Shown piece after piece: positions 34,461 through 44,999 of a stretch of DNA of 64,000 nt. The stretch covers positions 83,387,501 through 83,451,500 of the forward strand of contig CM059586.1 of NCBI GenBank assembly GCA_030407085.1. The letters run 5' to 3'. This DNA is from Trichopria drosophilae. Its lineage: Eukaryota > Arthropoda > Insecta > Hymenoptera > Diapriidae. The number at the start of each line of letters is the position of its first letter. Position 1 is the stretch's first letter. The position numbers were made by a program, and so were the translations under genes. The notes under the pieces were generated by a model, which was not told the DNA's origin, did no database searches, and worked only from the letters and a program-made list of their open reading frames with translations.

Positions 34461-35830
34461 GCCTATCGGAGAATAGTAATTTTTCCTATTTTTTTTTAAA
34501 TATCTTCCAATAAAATATCTCTGAGTAAAGAGCTGTAAAGAAATTTGTCAACAAATAATGGGATGTTTCCCTTAAATAACAGAAATTAGCAGTATATATC
34601 AATTATTGACATGCGAGTCCTAGATGTTTTAGGCTCGAGTTCATAGTTGTCACGTAAGAAATGCCTACCATGAAGTATTACTTAAATTAATTCTTAAAAC
34701 AGTAGCTAAGACGGATAGTAAAGCAATTAATTATTCTTATTACAGGAAAAATAAGTAATTCTTAAAAGCTCATGTCATTTAGTAGTACTTAGCGATAGCC
34801 TAAACAATATAATTTTCATGACCGAGGTTGACTTAAGAACAGTATAGATGATTAAGTCCTGCGACCACATACGTACATATCTGACAACTCCGAGTTATTT
34901 TTCGGGAGTATTATTATAAAATACACTCAGGACGGTCCTAATAGCATGAAGCCCCTATACATTTTTATAGAATTATTACTAAGTTCTGCAGAAACTTTCT
35001 CTTCCGACGTTACCACAATGGTCTTTTTATTTCTTATTATGTTTTTTAAGTATTTTCAATTGGGCTCCTACTTATTTTCCTTTTTTTATCCATTATTTTT
35101 CTTTCCTTGCTTTCTGTGTCCGTTTGTGTTTTTCTTACCGCCATTTTCTTATTTCACTTATCCAATTTTGTCAAATAATAATTAATATACTATATTACAC
35201 TTTTCATAATTCAACTATTGGATGTCGCTTACGATAGTAGTTATTTTTGGTCTATATTTCACGGCCAGTACAAATTGTATTCTTAAGACGGTTCAAAAAA
35301 TGAATGAATTGACTTTTAAAAAATGGAGCTCTGTAAGAGTGATACTAATTACTATATAGACGGTATGTTAGAAAATACCAAAAAAATTAATTGAAAGCTG
35401 ATCAAGAATTTTGGAAATTAGTGATTTCTACTACCGGCGGACCTGTTTAGAACCTCGTTAAGAAAAAAGTGTTTAAACCTGAAGTCAGATCTAATATTTC
35501 AAGTTTTTCAATCTTCAATCTGTTCTCAGACAATTAGAACTTAAATGAAGACCGTCGACGACTATAAAATATGCAAAAGCTGTTTGTTATTTCTAGAAAT
35601 AAGTAAAGCATTGTAGAATTGTACAGTGATATAAAAAACGACCATGAATTCCGACCATGCATGGAATATTCAAATTTAGAGTATAATTTTTTCAGGGTAT
35701 TGATCATAATGATATATTAATTACAAGAAAATAAGGGATGAATTTTAAAATAATAGAGTCGAAAATGCCGTTGACTCGATCAGAAATATAATATTAAAAA
35801 ATTAGGGCGGAGCTGAACAGAAATGATGCG
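34461..35830. other. AT-rich intron DNA with a pyrimidine-rich segment
   Basis: A T/C-rich stretch (34,970-35,160) yields a 79-residue Phe/Leu/Pro-rich frame (34946-35185) that looks hydrophobic only because TTT and CTT codons abound. No gene is supported. Confidence 0.5.
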
Positions 35831-36135
35831 TTTCGCAAATTCTGGTTGGACGGTACTTACAATAGAACCACCATCCCCTAATTCCTTGTACGTAGGGTCC
35901 AGATAGAAGGTTTAGAATTCTTTCTCTCTCTTTCTCTATTTTTGTTCGTTTTCTGTTTCATACTTGGCGTATACAGGGTGCTCGGTCCACCCTTCGCCTA
36001 TGTCGGGACGCTGTCAACCGAACTGGCCGATCTATCATACGAAACTCGATTTCTTTTTCCAACGATGCTCAATGGCGACGCCCGTAATACAGTATGTCGA
36101 CCGGATGTGATACGAAATGCCTTGCGTTAGCTTTT
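35831..36135 (+). other. GC-elevated island with an acceptor-like start, possible cryptic exon
   Basis: A long pyrimidine tract (35,920-35,962) leads to TATACAG|GGTGC (AG at 35,975-35,976), a good 3' splice-site shape. Spliced to the labial donor (phase 1), the frame would continue for 43 codons to TGA at 36,108-36,110, without a homeodomain. A second frame (35942-36130) is also open across it. This may be a conserved island, a repeat, or an alternative terminal exon. Confidence 0.25.
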
Positions 36136-37865
36136 TTCGAAATCAATAGATTCACCACATATTAATAATAATGATAGAAAACAGAAAATTAATTTTGTTA
36201 ACCGTGCATATCTTTTCTACCCATGATAAATCGAAAAATGCAATTCTTATTAGGAATTATATCATATTCTTTGTTAATTCAACAAACTGTACTTCAACAT
36301 TATAAATTTAATAATCAATAAAGTTTATTACAAGAAAAATCATTTATTTTTTATATTTATTAAATGTAAAATACCAAAATGAGAATCCCTGTTCTCAGCA
36401 CCGAAAAATCATGTAATATAGCTTGATTAACCAGAAAAGTACTTACATATTGTTCTTATTATAAATAGGTATGCGGTTTCTTAAGAAATAATTCTTTTAA
36501 TCTATTTTCCATTCAATTTATGAGAAGTTTGGTTAATTTTATTACAAACATAGCACAAGGGCACATTCCCTTGATCCTTTAGTGTAGCGGGTGTAATATA
36601 GTAAATAAAAAATCGAAAAAACTAATTGCTCCTTTTTTATTATTATATATTGAAGTATATTTCACTATTTTCTATTGTACTAGTATCGGACAGAAAATTT
36701 GACAGCAGGAAAAATTATTCTGCCTTGGATAACAGAGGACCGCACGAAACTTTTTGGGACATAAATTGAACCATTGATCGTGAATCCGAACCAAATTCGA
36801 CTTATGACACCATGTGTTTTAGATACCCCTTCCGAAATAAGAAAAAATAGTCTTTGTGGCAATTTGCGGTAAGGATATCTTCAAAATGATACGTGATGGG
36901 AGAATAATACATAGGAATAAACTTTTGTGATATACCTGTGTTTCTTTATAGCTAACGGACAAAAAACCTTATGAGTATACCATATAAGAGTAAGAAAACT
37001 ATTTTGCATTTTCTATTTCGCATTACCTTTTGTGGCCCGCCATTTTGAATTTAGAAAATTATATTTTCAAACCATACGTCCATCATAAATCCACGATGAA
37101 TTGCACATAGTTTTGAAAATTGAAAACAGACAATTTCAAAAAAAAAATTCTAAATGTATCATCCATATAAACAGGGTTTTAAAAAATGTTCAGCGCTATG
37201 AGGAAGTTTCTTGACAAACTGATCCGCCAGGTGTCAGCAATAGAAGCTGGTACTGTCATGGCCGCTCACAACTACATTCGTATGTTTACATATCAATGAT
37301 TCAACATCAGATAGCAGTTCGATTTGAAAATGAGGAATGAAAATGATTACGGTAATATGAATATTGCAGATTTAAAGAAATTATTGAAAAAAAGGTGCGA
37401 AAGTGACTGGAAGAAAATCTGAGTTGGTAGAAGGTATAAGTTATGATTTCCTTTACTACTGAATTCTGTTAAGTTTTTTTTTTGTTATTTTTATTACAGA
37501 TTAATGTATTATGATAAAAATAACAACTTTGGATACGAACCGGTTAATAATGTGGATAGTATTTTAAAATCCTTCGACTGTATACAGTTGTTAAATGTTA
37601 TTAATTTAAATTGAAAACAATAAATAAATCGAAAGATTGAATTAAAAACAAATCCTTTAAATAAATGTGCTCAATGCATAAATCATGTCCCGATTGTTGA
37701 GAAAAAGAAGGCTTTTGATCGCTTTCAGCCATTTTTTCATTGGTCGATTTGCCGGAAATTCAAATCACAATTTAATAGCCTTTTATACACAACACTTCAT
37801 TGTGTATATACTCAAAAAATGTTTTGATTAAATACAACCGTACTATTTTTTCTAGCTATATTAAG
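36136..37865. other. AT-rich intron DNA
   Basis: No genes or defined repeats. The minus frame at 36680-36862 is unremarkable. Confidence 0.5.
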
Positions 37866-38040
37866 CAGAATTCTGGGTAGTTAAATTAGAAAAATAATTG
37901 TTTTAACAATATCTCAAGTTAAACTAACAACATTTCTGGTTAAACCAACCAGAATTCTGGTTATTTTAACCAGAAAAAATAACAAGGGTCGATTTAATCA
38001 TCTTTTCTGATTATTTTATCAATTTTTTCTGGGCATAAAA
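37866..38040. repeat. Palindrome-rich repeat with CTGGTTAAA / TTTAACCAG words
   Basis: Contains the perfect 16-bp palindrome AACCAGAATTCTGGTT (37,947-37,962), flanked by CTGGTTAAACC and GGTTATTTTAACC hairpins. Outer words ATTCTGGGTAGTT (near 37,870) and TTTTTTCTGGGCAT (near 38,024) share TCTGGG in the same orientation. Probably a diverged MITE with internal hairpins. The family is unknown. Confidence 0.5.
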
Positions 38041-41000
38041 AGCGTTTAAAGATCGTTCTCGAAGCTAAAATAGACAACACGAAAAAAATCTGTGTGATGT
38101 GTGATATTTGTAAATTACACGCAAATGCACACAAACGATACTACTGCCGCCTGGCAGATCAGTTTATCAACTAACTGCGTATACAATTTAAGGTGCATTA
38201 TACCACTCAAAACCATAAAAACATCTTGTCAGTAGGATGCCTGTAAACAAAAGTTTGGTAGCATATGTCAAATACTAAATACATTGGTGATTCATTACAT
38301 ATAACATTTATATTTCTAATACTAGTAAACGAGATAAAACTTCATTAAAAATATCATCAATTTGCAGTTAACTAATTTTAAGATTTCACAAAAAGAAGCC
38401 TTGTTTAACTGAAAAAGACTTCTTCAAAAGACTTACCATGCGACTAAATTTATTTTTAAACTTTGTATTTTTCAGAGAATTCTGGGAAATAAATAAATTT
38501 TAACAATAAATGTAATTTGCAAAGAAAACATTAATGTGAATTGAATAGTTAGAAAACAGGATATTTAAGATTCTTTAAGATTCACGTTCATTTTTTTATG
38601 TATGCAATTCACGTTCATAAAAAGCGGAAGAGACTGTTTTGGATATATCGCAGATTTTATAAATTTTGTAATTGATTTTGAAGTTACTATTTTAACCGGT
38701 CTACAACAAAAACTAATGTAAATTAAGATTCCTAGTTAACAATAATGTCGAATAACTATTGACAATGAAACTGCATTACAAACTTGCTATGCAGGCAAGT
38801 ATTTTTAGTAAATTAATTTTTCTTCAATGCTGTAGTATTTCTTGGAAAATAATCAGTCGCCAAACATGTCATCACAATTTGTGAAACTTAACATATAATC
38901 CCAATAAAGTTTATTCAAGGTGGAAATAAATATAATATATCTCATAGTCTGAGTGCATCGAATTCTCATGTGTGTTCATCTGTTCAATCATGTTTTGGAC
39001 GTGTTACATATAGAATGTAAAAGTAAAGTAACCTAATCTGAAACTCGTCTGAATATCCTCCTCACCTGCAATTGTGAGTAAAGCAGTAAACGACCTATAG
39101 GTATATTTTCAGGAATAAGCAATGTTGATTACCAGTTAAACCATTAACTTATTATTAACAAAAGTTATTTACTGCATCAATATGTCGTTCAAATTAAGCG
39201 TCATATTGGTATAGAATATTTTCAAGTGGATAAAACCATTGAACAATTTGAATATTATTATTTTTTGGATTATACATGTTTTGGTCTAACAATTTCCATA
39301 TGTTCATTAAAGTTATTAATTAAAATGCACATGTTTTATCAGACATAATTTGATGAATTTTTAAATCAATTGTCATATTCAGATAGAAATATATTTTTTT
39401 TCTATATGAGGAATTCCGTAAAACGTTTGAAATTTTCATTATTCGCATGAAAATTGTATAAATAAAAATTAAATCGATTAGTAATTTCATGATATTCAAA
39501 GAAGGTACTTAGTATAATCTTCGCGAATTTTTGTGTATGCGCCCGTAATACCCGTCATATAAAAACGATAAACACCATTTGTAACTAGTCTATAAAAATG
39601 TTACTTTTTTATAATTGAATATGGCGGAAAATGTTTTTATGGAAAGGGATTAAAAATGCAACTAGGTGTAGGTATGTTCCATTCGAATGAACCTTTCTTG
39701 ATTAAAAGTCATTATATTTTAAGAGTACACTGAAATGGTCCATGGACTGCCTTTTTAATTCTCGGTCAATATTTCTTTAACACATTTTCTTAAATGTCAA
39801 ACCAGTTATATATAATCGATTTGTAGTCTAGAACAGAAAAAAAACATTAATTAAAAAATGTTATTCCGGCACAACGGGATCCTACGATTTTTTTATGTAT
39901 TCAATTTACTGTTACATTAAATGAACATGATGCAATGCGAAATGAACTAATTAGTATATTATCTATAAAAACAGGATAAAGTAAAAAAAAGGCTATTTTT
40001 TTAATAATAAACTCGCGTATTATGGCTGAAAAATTGCAAACTGGAATTTTTATCCGATAAATTCAGTTAATTTATTATTTTTATTTAGGAAAATAACTTT
40101 TTCAGTAAAAAAGAAGCATCACTTTTGTTAACTAATGTTACGAGATGTCGTAAGAATAAAAATTTTTATTTTTTAAAGTCAAATTTATAAGTATCGTGGA
40201 ATTCCTCATATAATAAAAAAATTGTTAATTTTCGTTTCGAGTAAAAAAAAATTTTTGTACAATAAGTTTTCGGATTGTGAATTAATGTGTGTGCTACTTT
40301 CGACCACAATATGAGGTTTATAGGTCTGCACAATCGTAACTAAGCTACGCTTGATCGTATTATTCCTTAAGTTTACGATGTTTTTCATACTACTCTACGA
40401 GTCCAGAAATTCTGTGATAATACTCCATTATTGAACATTTATAGCTTATCGTTGAAAATATCAATTGCTATTTTCCGTTGAAAGCTAGCGAATTATCAGA
40501 AATTAGATAAGAATTTTTTTTACATTTAAATAATTCATCACTTGAATTAATATGTCAAATTTGAAAAAGAGAAAAAACATTCTATTACTATATACACTTT
40601 GTACATTCAAATAAGTCCTTTTATACAATACATTTTTGAATGCCTTTTTTATGTTTTAATCCTTATTTTAATTTATTAATATTTTATTATTACGAAAAGC
40701 AAACTAAACTGTGTTAACAAAAATACTGACTATTTACAGACAAGAATATGATTGATTTGCATGTACATTATTTCTAATTAAATTATTTATTTTTCAACAA
40801 TTTTTCTTGTTTAGCAATTAAGCAACAATTATTGGTATTAAATAATTTGCTTGAAATAACTATTTAATCGTTATAGTTGTATTGGTTAATTGTTTACATT
40901 TTTTTTGGGTTCTTTTCATTGAGGAAAATTGTTGTCTCAGCGCTTTTAATTCTATAAAATAATTATAAAAATGTTAAAGCTTGCTATTGAAAATGGTTGC

Positions 41001-41225
41001 GATAACAAATTCATTTAATACATTGTGACGTCTCCTACTAAGTATTAGTTTATTGACATTCATGTATAGTTTCAATTACAAAATTGAAATTGGATTCAGT
41101 AGTTCTTCAATGCATTTTGAAGAAACCGATCGGAATAGTATAATTTCTCTTTGTCTACTCTTTTTTCCAAAGCAACTTTTCCTCAGTGTTTTGGTAATTA
41201 ATTATTGAGAATGACAAATAGTACA
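38041..41225. other. AT-rich intron DNA, nothing recognised
   Basis: Very AT-rich. One 60-residue minus frame (40206-40388) is not credible. Confidence 0.5.
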
Positions 41226-41227
41226 TT

Positions 41228-41275
41228 ATGATACAAGTGCGCGAAGCAGGTGATTTACGCACGAGTGAAACGAAG
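41228..41275. repeat. Isolated fragment of the TTTACGCAC foldback family
   Basis: GATACAAGTGCGCGAAGC followed at once by TTTACGCACGAGTGAAAC reproduces the arm sequences of the 13-kb cluster in one small hairpin. It shows that the family is dispersed and not only local. Confidence 0.55.
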
Positions 41276-42040
41276 ATATTATAATTTTCTTTGAATCATA
41301 AACTATAATTAAAATAAACTGAAACGCATAGATTTTATAAAGCGTTTTTGTGAACTCCTCTCCGACGGTCTGACGAATGCTGCAACATATCACTTATAAA
41401 TAGATTTATAACAAGTCGATGAATGTACGTATATACATGACTAATTTCAGCGACTACTTCGAAGTTAGCACATAACTTACCAGCAGATCAGCTTGTATAT
41501 GGAGTTCTAGTTGTATGCAGATGAGTTCTAAAGTCTTGATACTTTTTAGCGAAAAAATTGCAATTGAAAAAATGATCTACCTACTAATCGGAAGTTGCAT
41601 GATTTTCTAATTTATGTCATTTTCATCAACAATAAGACTTATTTAAAAATTGATAATCTCCATAACTATCCTTAAAAAGTATCAGGAATTTCCAGAAACA
41701 TCTGCTAGAATCCAGAACTCTGATGTAAATTTGATATATCGGATTTAAAATGTTTGTTCGACATGAATGATCCGCCAACTTCCGCTTAGTTAGCAGATCT
41801 TTTTTTTTATTGCAATTTTTTCGTTAAAAATCGCTAGAACTACCGCTAAAGTGTATAAAGAACTTTAGAACTCATCCGCATGCCAATAGAAGTCCATATA
41901 TAAAGTGATCTTCTAACTTATCACATATCTGAACCGACTCGTAGAGAAAATAATCATGGCACAATACCGGTTGTATATAGTTGTACTAAATATTTATAAT
42001 GGCACGATCTACATAATCTGTAAAGGAACTTTGATAACAT
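41276..42040. other. AT-rich intron DNA
   Basis: Nothing is recognised here. Confidence 0.5.
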
Positions 42041-42255
42041 CCCAGATAGCAACGTGAGTTTACATAAGATGCACAATAGAACTCACAAATGAGATTAAAG
42101 CGCAGTTCTGTGCTCAATGTGAATGCTATTTGTATCCTCCAGTTAGATGACAATCGTCACTCACAAATGTGTCTTCCCTTATTGAACAATTTGCGCATGC
42201 GCAAACCACTAACTTCTTGCCGCACAAACATTCCACCCGACCGCGATTGGAATTA
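42041..42255 (-). mobile_element. CCCAGATAGC-family MITE, copy A
   Basis: Begins CCCAGATAGCAACGTGAGTT and, reverse-complemented, aligns over about 200 bp with 44,440-44,650. Shared words include GAAGTTAGTGGTTTGCGCATG, TGGAGGATACAAATAG and CTCACGTTG. It carries the perfect palindrome TTTGCGCATGCGCAAA (42,190-42,205). The far terminus is not visible. Confidence 0.7.
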
Positions 42256-43094
42256 AGGATGACATATAATACTTGTTTATGATGACTTGTAATATGCCAT
42301 TACCAGAGTATCAAAATCATATTTATGCAGAAAGCTGTACGCATAAGACATACTTGACGCAATAGTTGACGACTGGCTGCCTTATGACCAAATGAAAATC
42401 CATTTCCATAACGTAAACAATGATGGCGAGAAATCGAAATCCGACGGTCGCGACGGCACCTGGTGATAACAGGCCTAACTAAAATTATCGAAATTCTATA
42501 CTCTTTACAGATTTATCACAGTTCAACTAGACATCGTTTTACTATTAATAGATTCGGGATAGTAAAGGTATAGTTACTAAGTAAGAATTTAGTCAAGCGT
42601 TGAAATACCTGTCTAGTTACTATACAATATCTAGCATTACATGACGATTTTCCACATGGGTAAAAACGCGAAAAATGCTTCAGTTTTTGGGAACCTTAAA
42701 AGTAGTCAAATTTGGATTAGTTTTTGAAATGAACAAACTCTTCATACAAAAATTACACAGTTATTTCATAATTTCGTAAATCACCCATATACTAGGAGAA
42801 ATGCTGATGTTCTATAGTGTTTCTCAAGGATAATGTCTTATTTCTTGTCGCAATTTTCCGCTACAAAAAAAACTTTCTCCATGCATCAACTTTAAAATCA
42901 TTGTCGTAAAAAGAAAGTGAAATTCGACAATCTTCGGTCATCATTGAATTCAATATTGTCACGCGTCCACCGAGTGTCTCCTGGGTATTAATTATTATTG
43001 TCCGAGGGAAGGGGAGAGAAGTCCCGTCTCCTAATTAATCGTTATAAAAATACGTAACGCGTTCGCAGGGGGAAGCGAAAATCGAATTAAAATT
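42256..43094. other. AT-rich intron DNA
   Basis: No genes or defined repeats are seen beyond the tail of copy A. Confidence 0.45.
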
Positions 43095-43620
43095 CTCTTT
43101 TTATCCGATTGCTCGGACAGCCCTGAACTTGGCGCCGGCCGCGCTGGGCTCCTCGTGGTGGAAGGCGCGGGGGCATATGGAACTGGCCAGGCCATAGGAG
43201 CCTTGCATTGCGAGAGACGCGTGAGTGAGCGACCGATATCTCAAGAGGGGATCAGAGGATCGTTCGCGTGTTTCGAGCCCCCCCGATGCCGAACTGACCC
43301 CTGCCCCCCCCCCCCCCGATCTCCTCAACAGCCCTGTCAGTCCCTCCGCTCTAACCCCGCGGGGTAACCCACTCTTACCCACGTCCACGTGTCTCGCTCA
43401 CGGTGATTTTCATTTCCGCGGGACTTCAGCACGACCGGCCGTGTCTAGCCCCGGCCTACGTATATACATGTATCTGTATACATGTCCAGACATGTATATA
43501 TGTATGTATACATTGGGCTACTTGTTCCGCCACAATTCTCTATACGTGAGTATACACGTACTAGCATCGTTTAGGATCGCCTACTCGGACAATTGAACTG
43601 CCGCGAAAGCCGACGGTACG
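43095..43620. promoter_or_regulatory. GC/CpG-rich island in labial intron 1
   Basis: One of the most GC-rich parts of the window, with a C14 run (43,304-43,317) and open frames on both strands (43101-43388 minus, 43155-43367 and 43225-43596 plus) that look like composition artefacts. Toward its right end is the inverted repeat TATACATGTC-CA-GACATGTATA (43,477-43,498), which fits two adjoining p53-type half-sites with one mismatch each. It may be a regulatory island or an internal promoter. Confidence 0.4.
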
Positions 43621-44244
43621 TTTCGAACGCCGCTTGTTAAATTGCCGCAAATTGCAACCTCTTCCGACAAGATTTTTTTTAAATATTCAGAACCGTACAA
43701 ACACGCACCGTGTGAATGTCGAGGGTTAAACAATAACAGCCGCAAACTGTTCTCTCTACATCTGAATTGGTACAAAAAGAAAATAAATTTTACTAAAAAA
43801 ATAAGTGTCTTAATCTGAGACATACACTTTTAACGAAGAGAAATATTACCATTCTGGATAATTAAGGAAAGTTTACCATTCTGGGTGGTTATGTGATCAC
43901 AGAGCCGCGAGTATTATATTAAAGCAATCATTGCTACCAAAAAAGATATCCCGGTACGGTAATTTGTTCTGAACTTGCAAGAAAAAAGAAAGGCTGAGAA
44001 CGAAATTTAATTTAAGTTTGTGAAATAATAAAAACGGAAACAGAAATAATAAATAATAATAAGTAAACCAAATGAAGTTTGTGGAAGAAGCCTTTTTCGC
44101 TAGTTATAGACAAATAGATACTCATTGGTTACATTAGTACTTGCCATTACGCATTTCGGAAAAAAAATAATATAATATATTATTTCTTACAAACACCAGT
44201 TTATTCAAGATCAACGTGAAAATTAGAGAAAGAATATTAAAATA
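43621..44244. other. AT-rich intron DNA with a MITE fragment
   Basis: Near 43,840-43,895 ATTACCATTCTGGATAATT and TTTACCATTCTGGGTGGTT resemble left-end sequence of the ACACGGAGAA family, present twice in direct orientation. No intact element could be delimited. Confidence 0.45.
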
Positions 44245-44652
44245 CACCCAGATAGCAAGGCGTGAGTCTCAAGTTGGACTCACATTTCAGATCTCATTTA
44301 TGAGTAATTATGTGAATGCATGAGAGTTCAAGAATCAGTAAAATATACGGGATTGGACTGGGCAAACAATCTCCGCTTCTACGCACATATGAGACATTTG
44401 TAACACTTGTAATGATCGCCTAATAATCCTGGTGGGCAACCAATCGGCGTCGGGTGATATGCCTGTGAGGTAAGAAGTTAGTGGTTTGCGCATGCTCAAA
44501 TTATTCAAGAAGGCAAGAGTTCATATGTGAGTGACGCTCGTCTTCTCATTGGAGGATACAAATAGTACTCACATGGAGAGCAGACATGCGCTGTGATCTC
44601 ATTCGTAAGTTCCATTATGAACTTTATACGAACTCACGTTGGTATCTGGGTG
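44245..44652 (+). mobile_element. CCCAGATAGC-family MITE, copy B, both ends present
   Basis: Left end CACCCAGATAGCAAGGCGTGAG (44,245) faces right end CTCACGTTGGTATCTGGGTG (44,652). These are inverted termini of about 22 bp around a 400-bp noncoding body. The right half is homologous to copies A, C and D. The internal palindrome appears as TTTGCGCATGCTCAAA with one substitution. Confidence 0.75.
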
Positions 44653-44658
44653 GTAACG

Positions 44659-44787
44659 TATTAGTTAGTGGTTTGCGCATTAGCAAATTCCTGAAGGAAG
44701 CTGGTCTCATATGCGAGTGTGGAAGTACGCTTTAGTCTCATTTATGAGTGTCATTATGCACCATATATGAACTCATCGCTATCTGGG
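44659..44787 (+). mobile_element. CCCAGATAGC-family MITE, copy C, deleted
   Basis: Starts at the TTAGTTAGTGGTTTGCGCAT block and ends CATCGCTATCTGGG. About 60 bp found in copies A and B between the CGAGTG and CTCATTTATGAG words are missing. It lies directly behind copy B in the same orientation. Confidence 0.65.
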
Positions 44788-44999
44788 AACTGACCAATAG
44801 GCGTTGAGTTAAAGGTCAGTGCGACAGAACTCTATCGGTTTGCGCATGCGCAAATTCAACAATAAAGCAAGACTCATACGTGAGTTTCGTTCGTATCCTG
44901 GTTGGACGACACATATAGAACTCACATGGAGTCTAGACATTGATTTTAATCTCATTTATGAGTTTCGTTATGCACCCTATTTGATCTGACGTTATCTAG
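44788..44999 (+). mobile_element. CCCAGATAGC-family MITE, copy D
   Basis: Same orientation as B and C and directly adjacent. It has a perfect TTTGCGCATGCGCAAA (44,839-44,854), then TCCTGGTTGGACGACACATA and CTCATTTATGAG, ending in a decayed GACGTTATCTAG terminus. The B-C-D array suggests tandem duplication or repeated insertion at one spot. Confidence 0.65.

Noticed and set aside
34946..35185. 79-residue hydrophobic ORF resembling a membrane protein
   Set aside because: The Phe/Leu/Pro richness comes from a T/C-rich tract. There is no other coding evidence.
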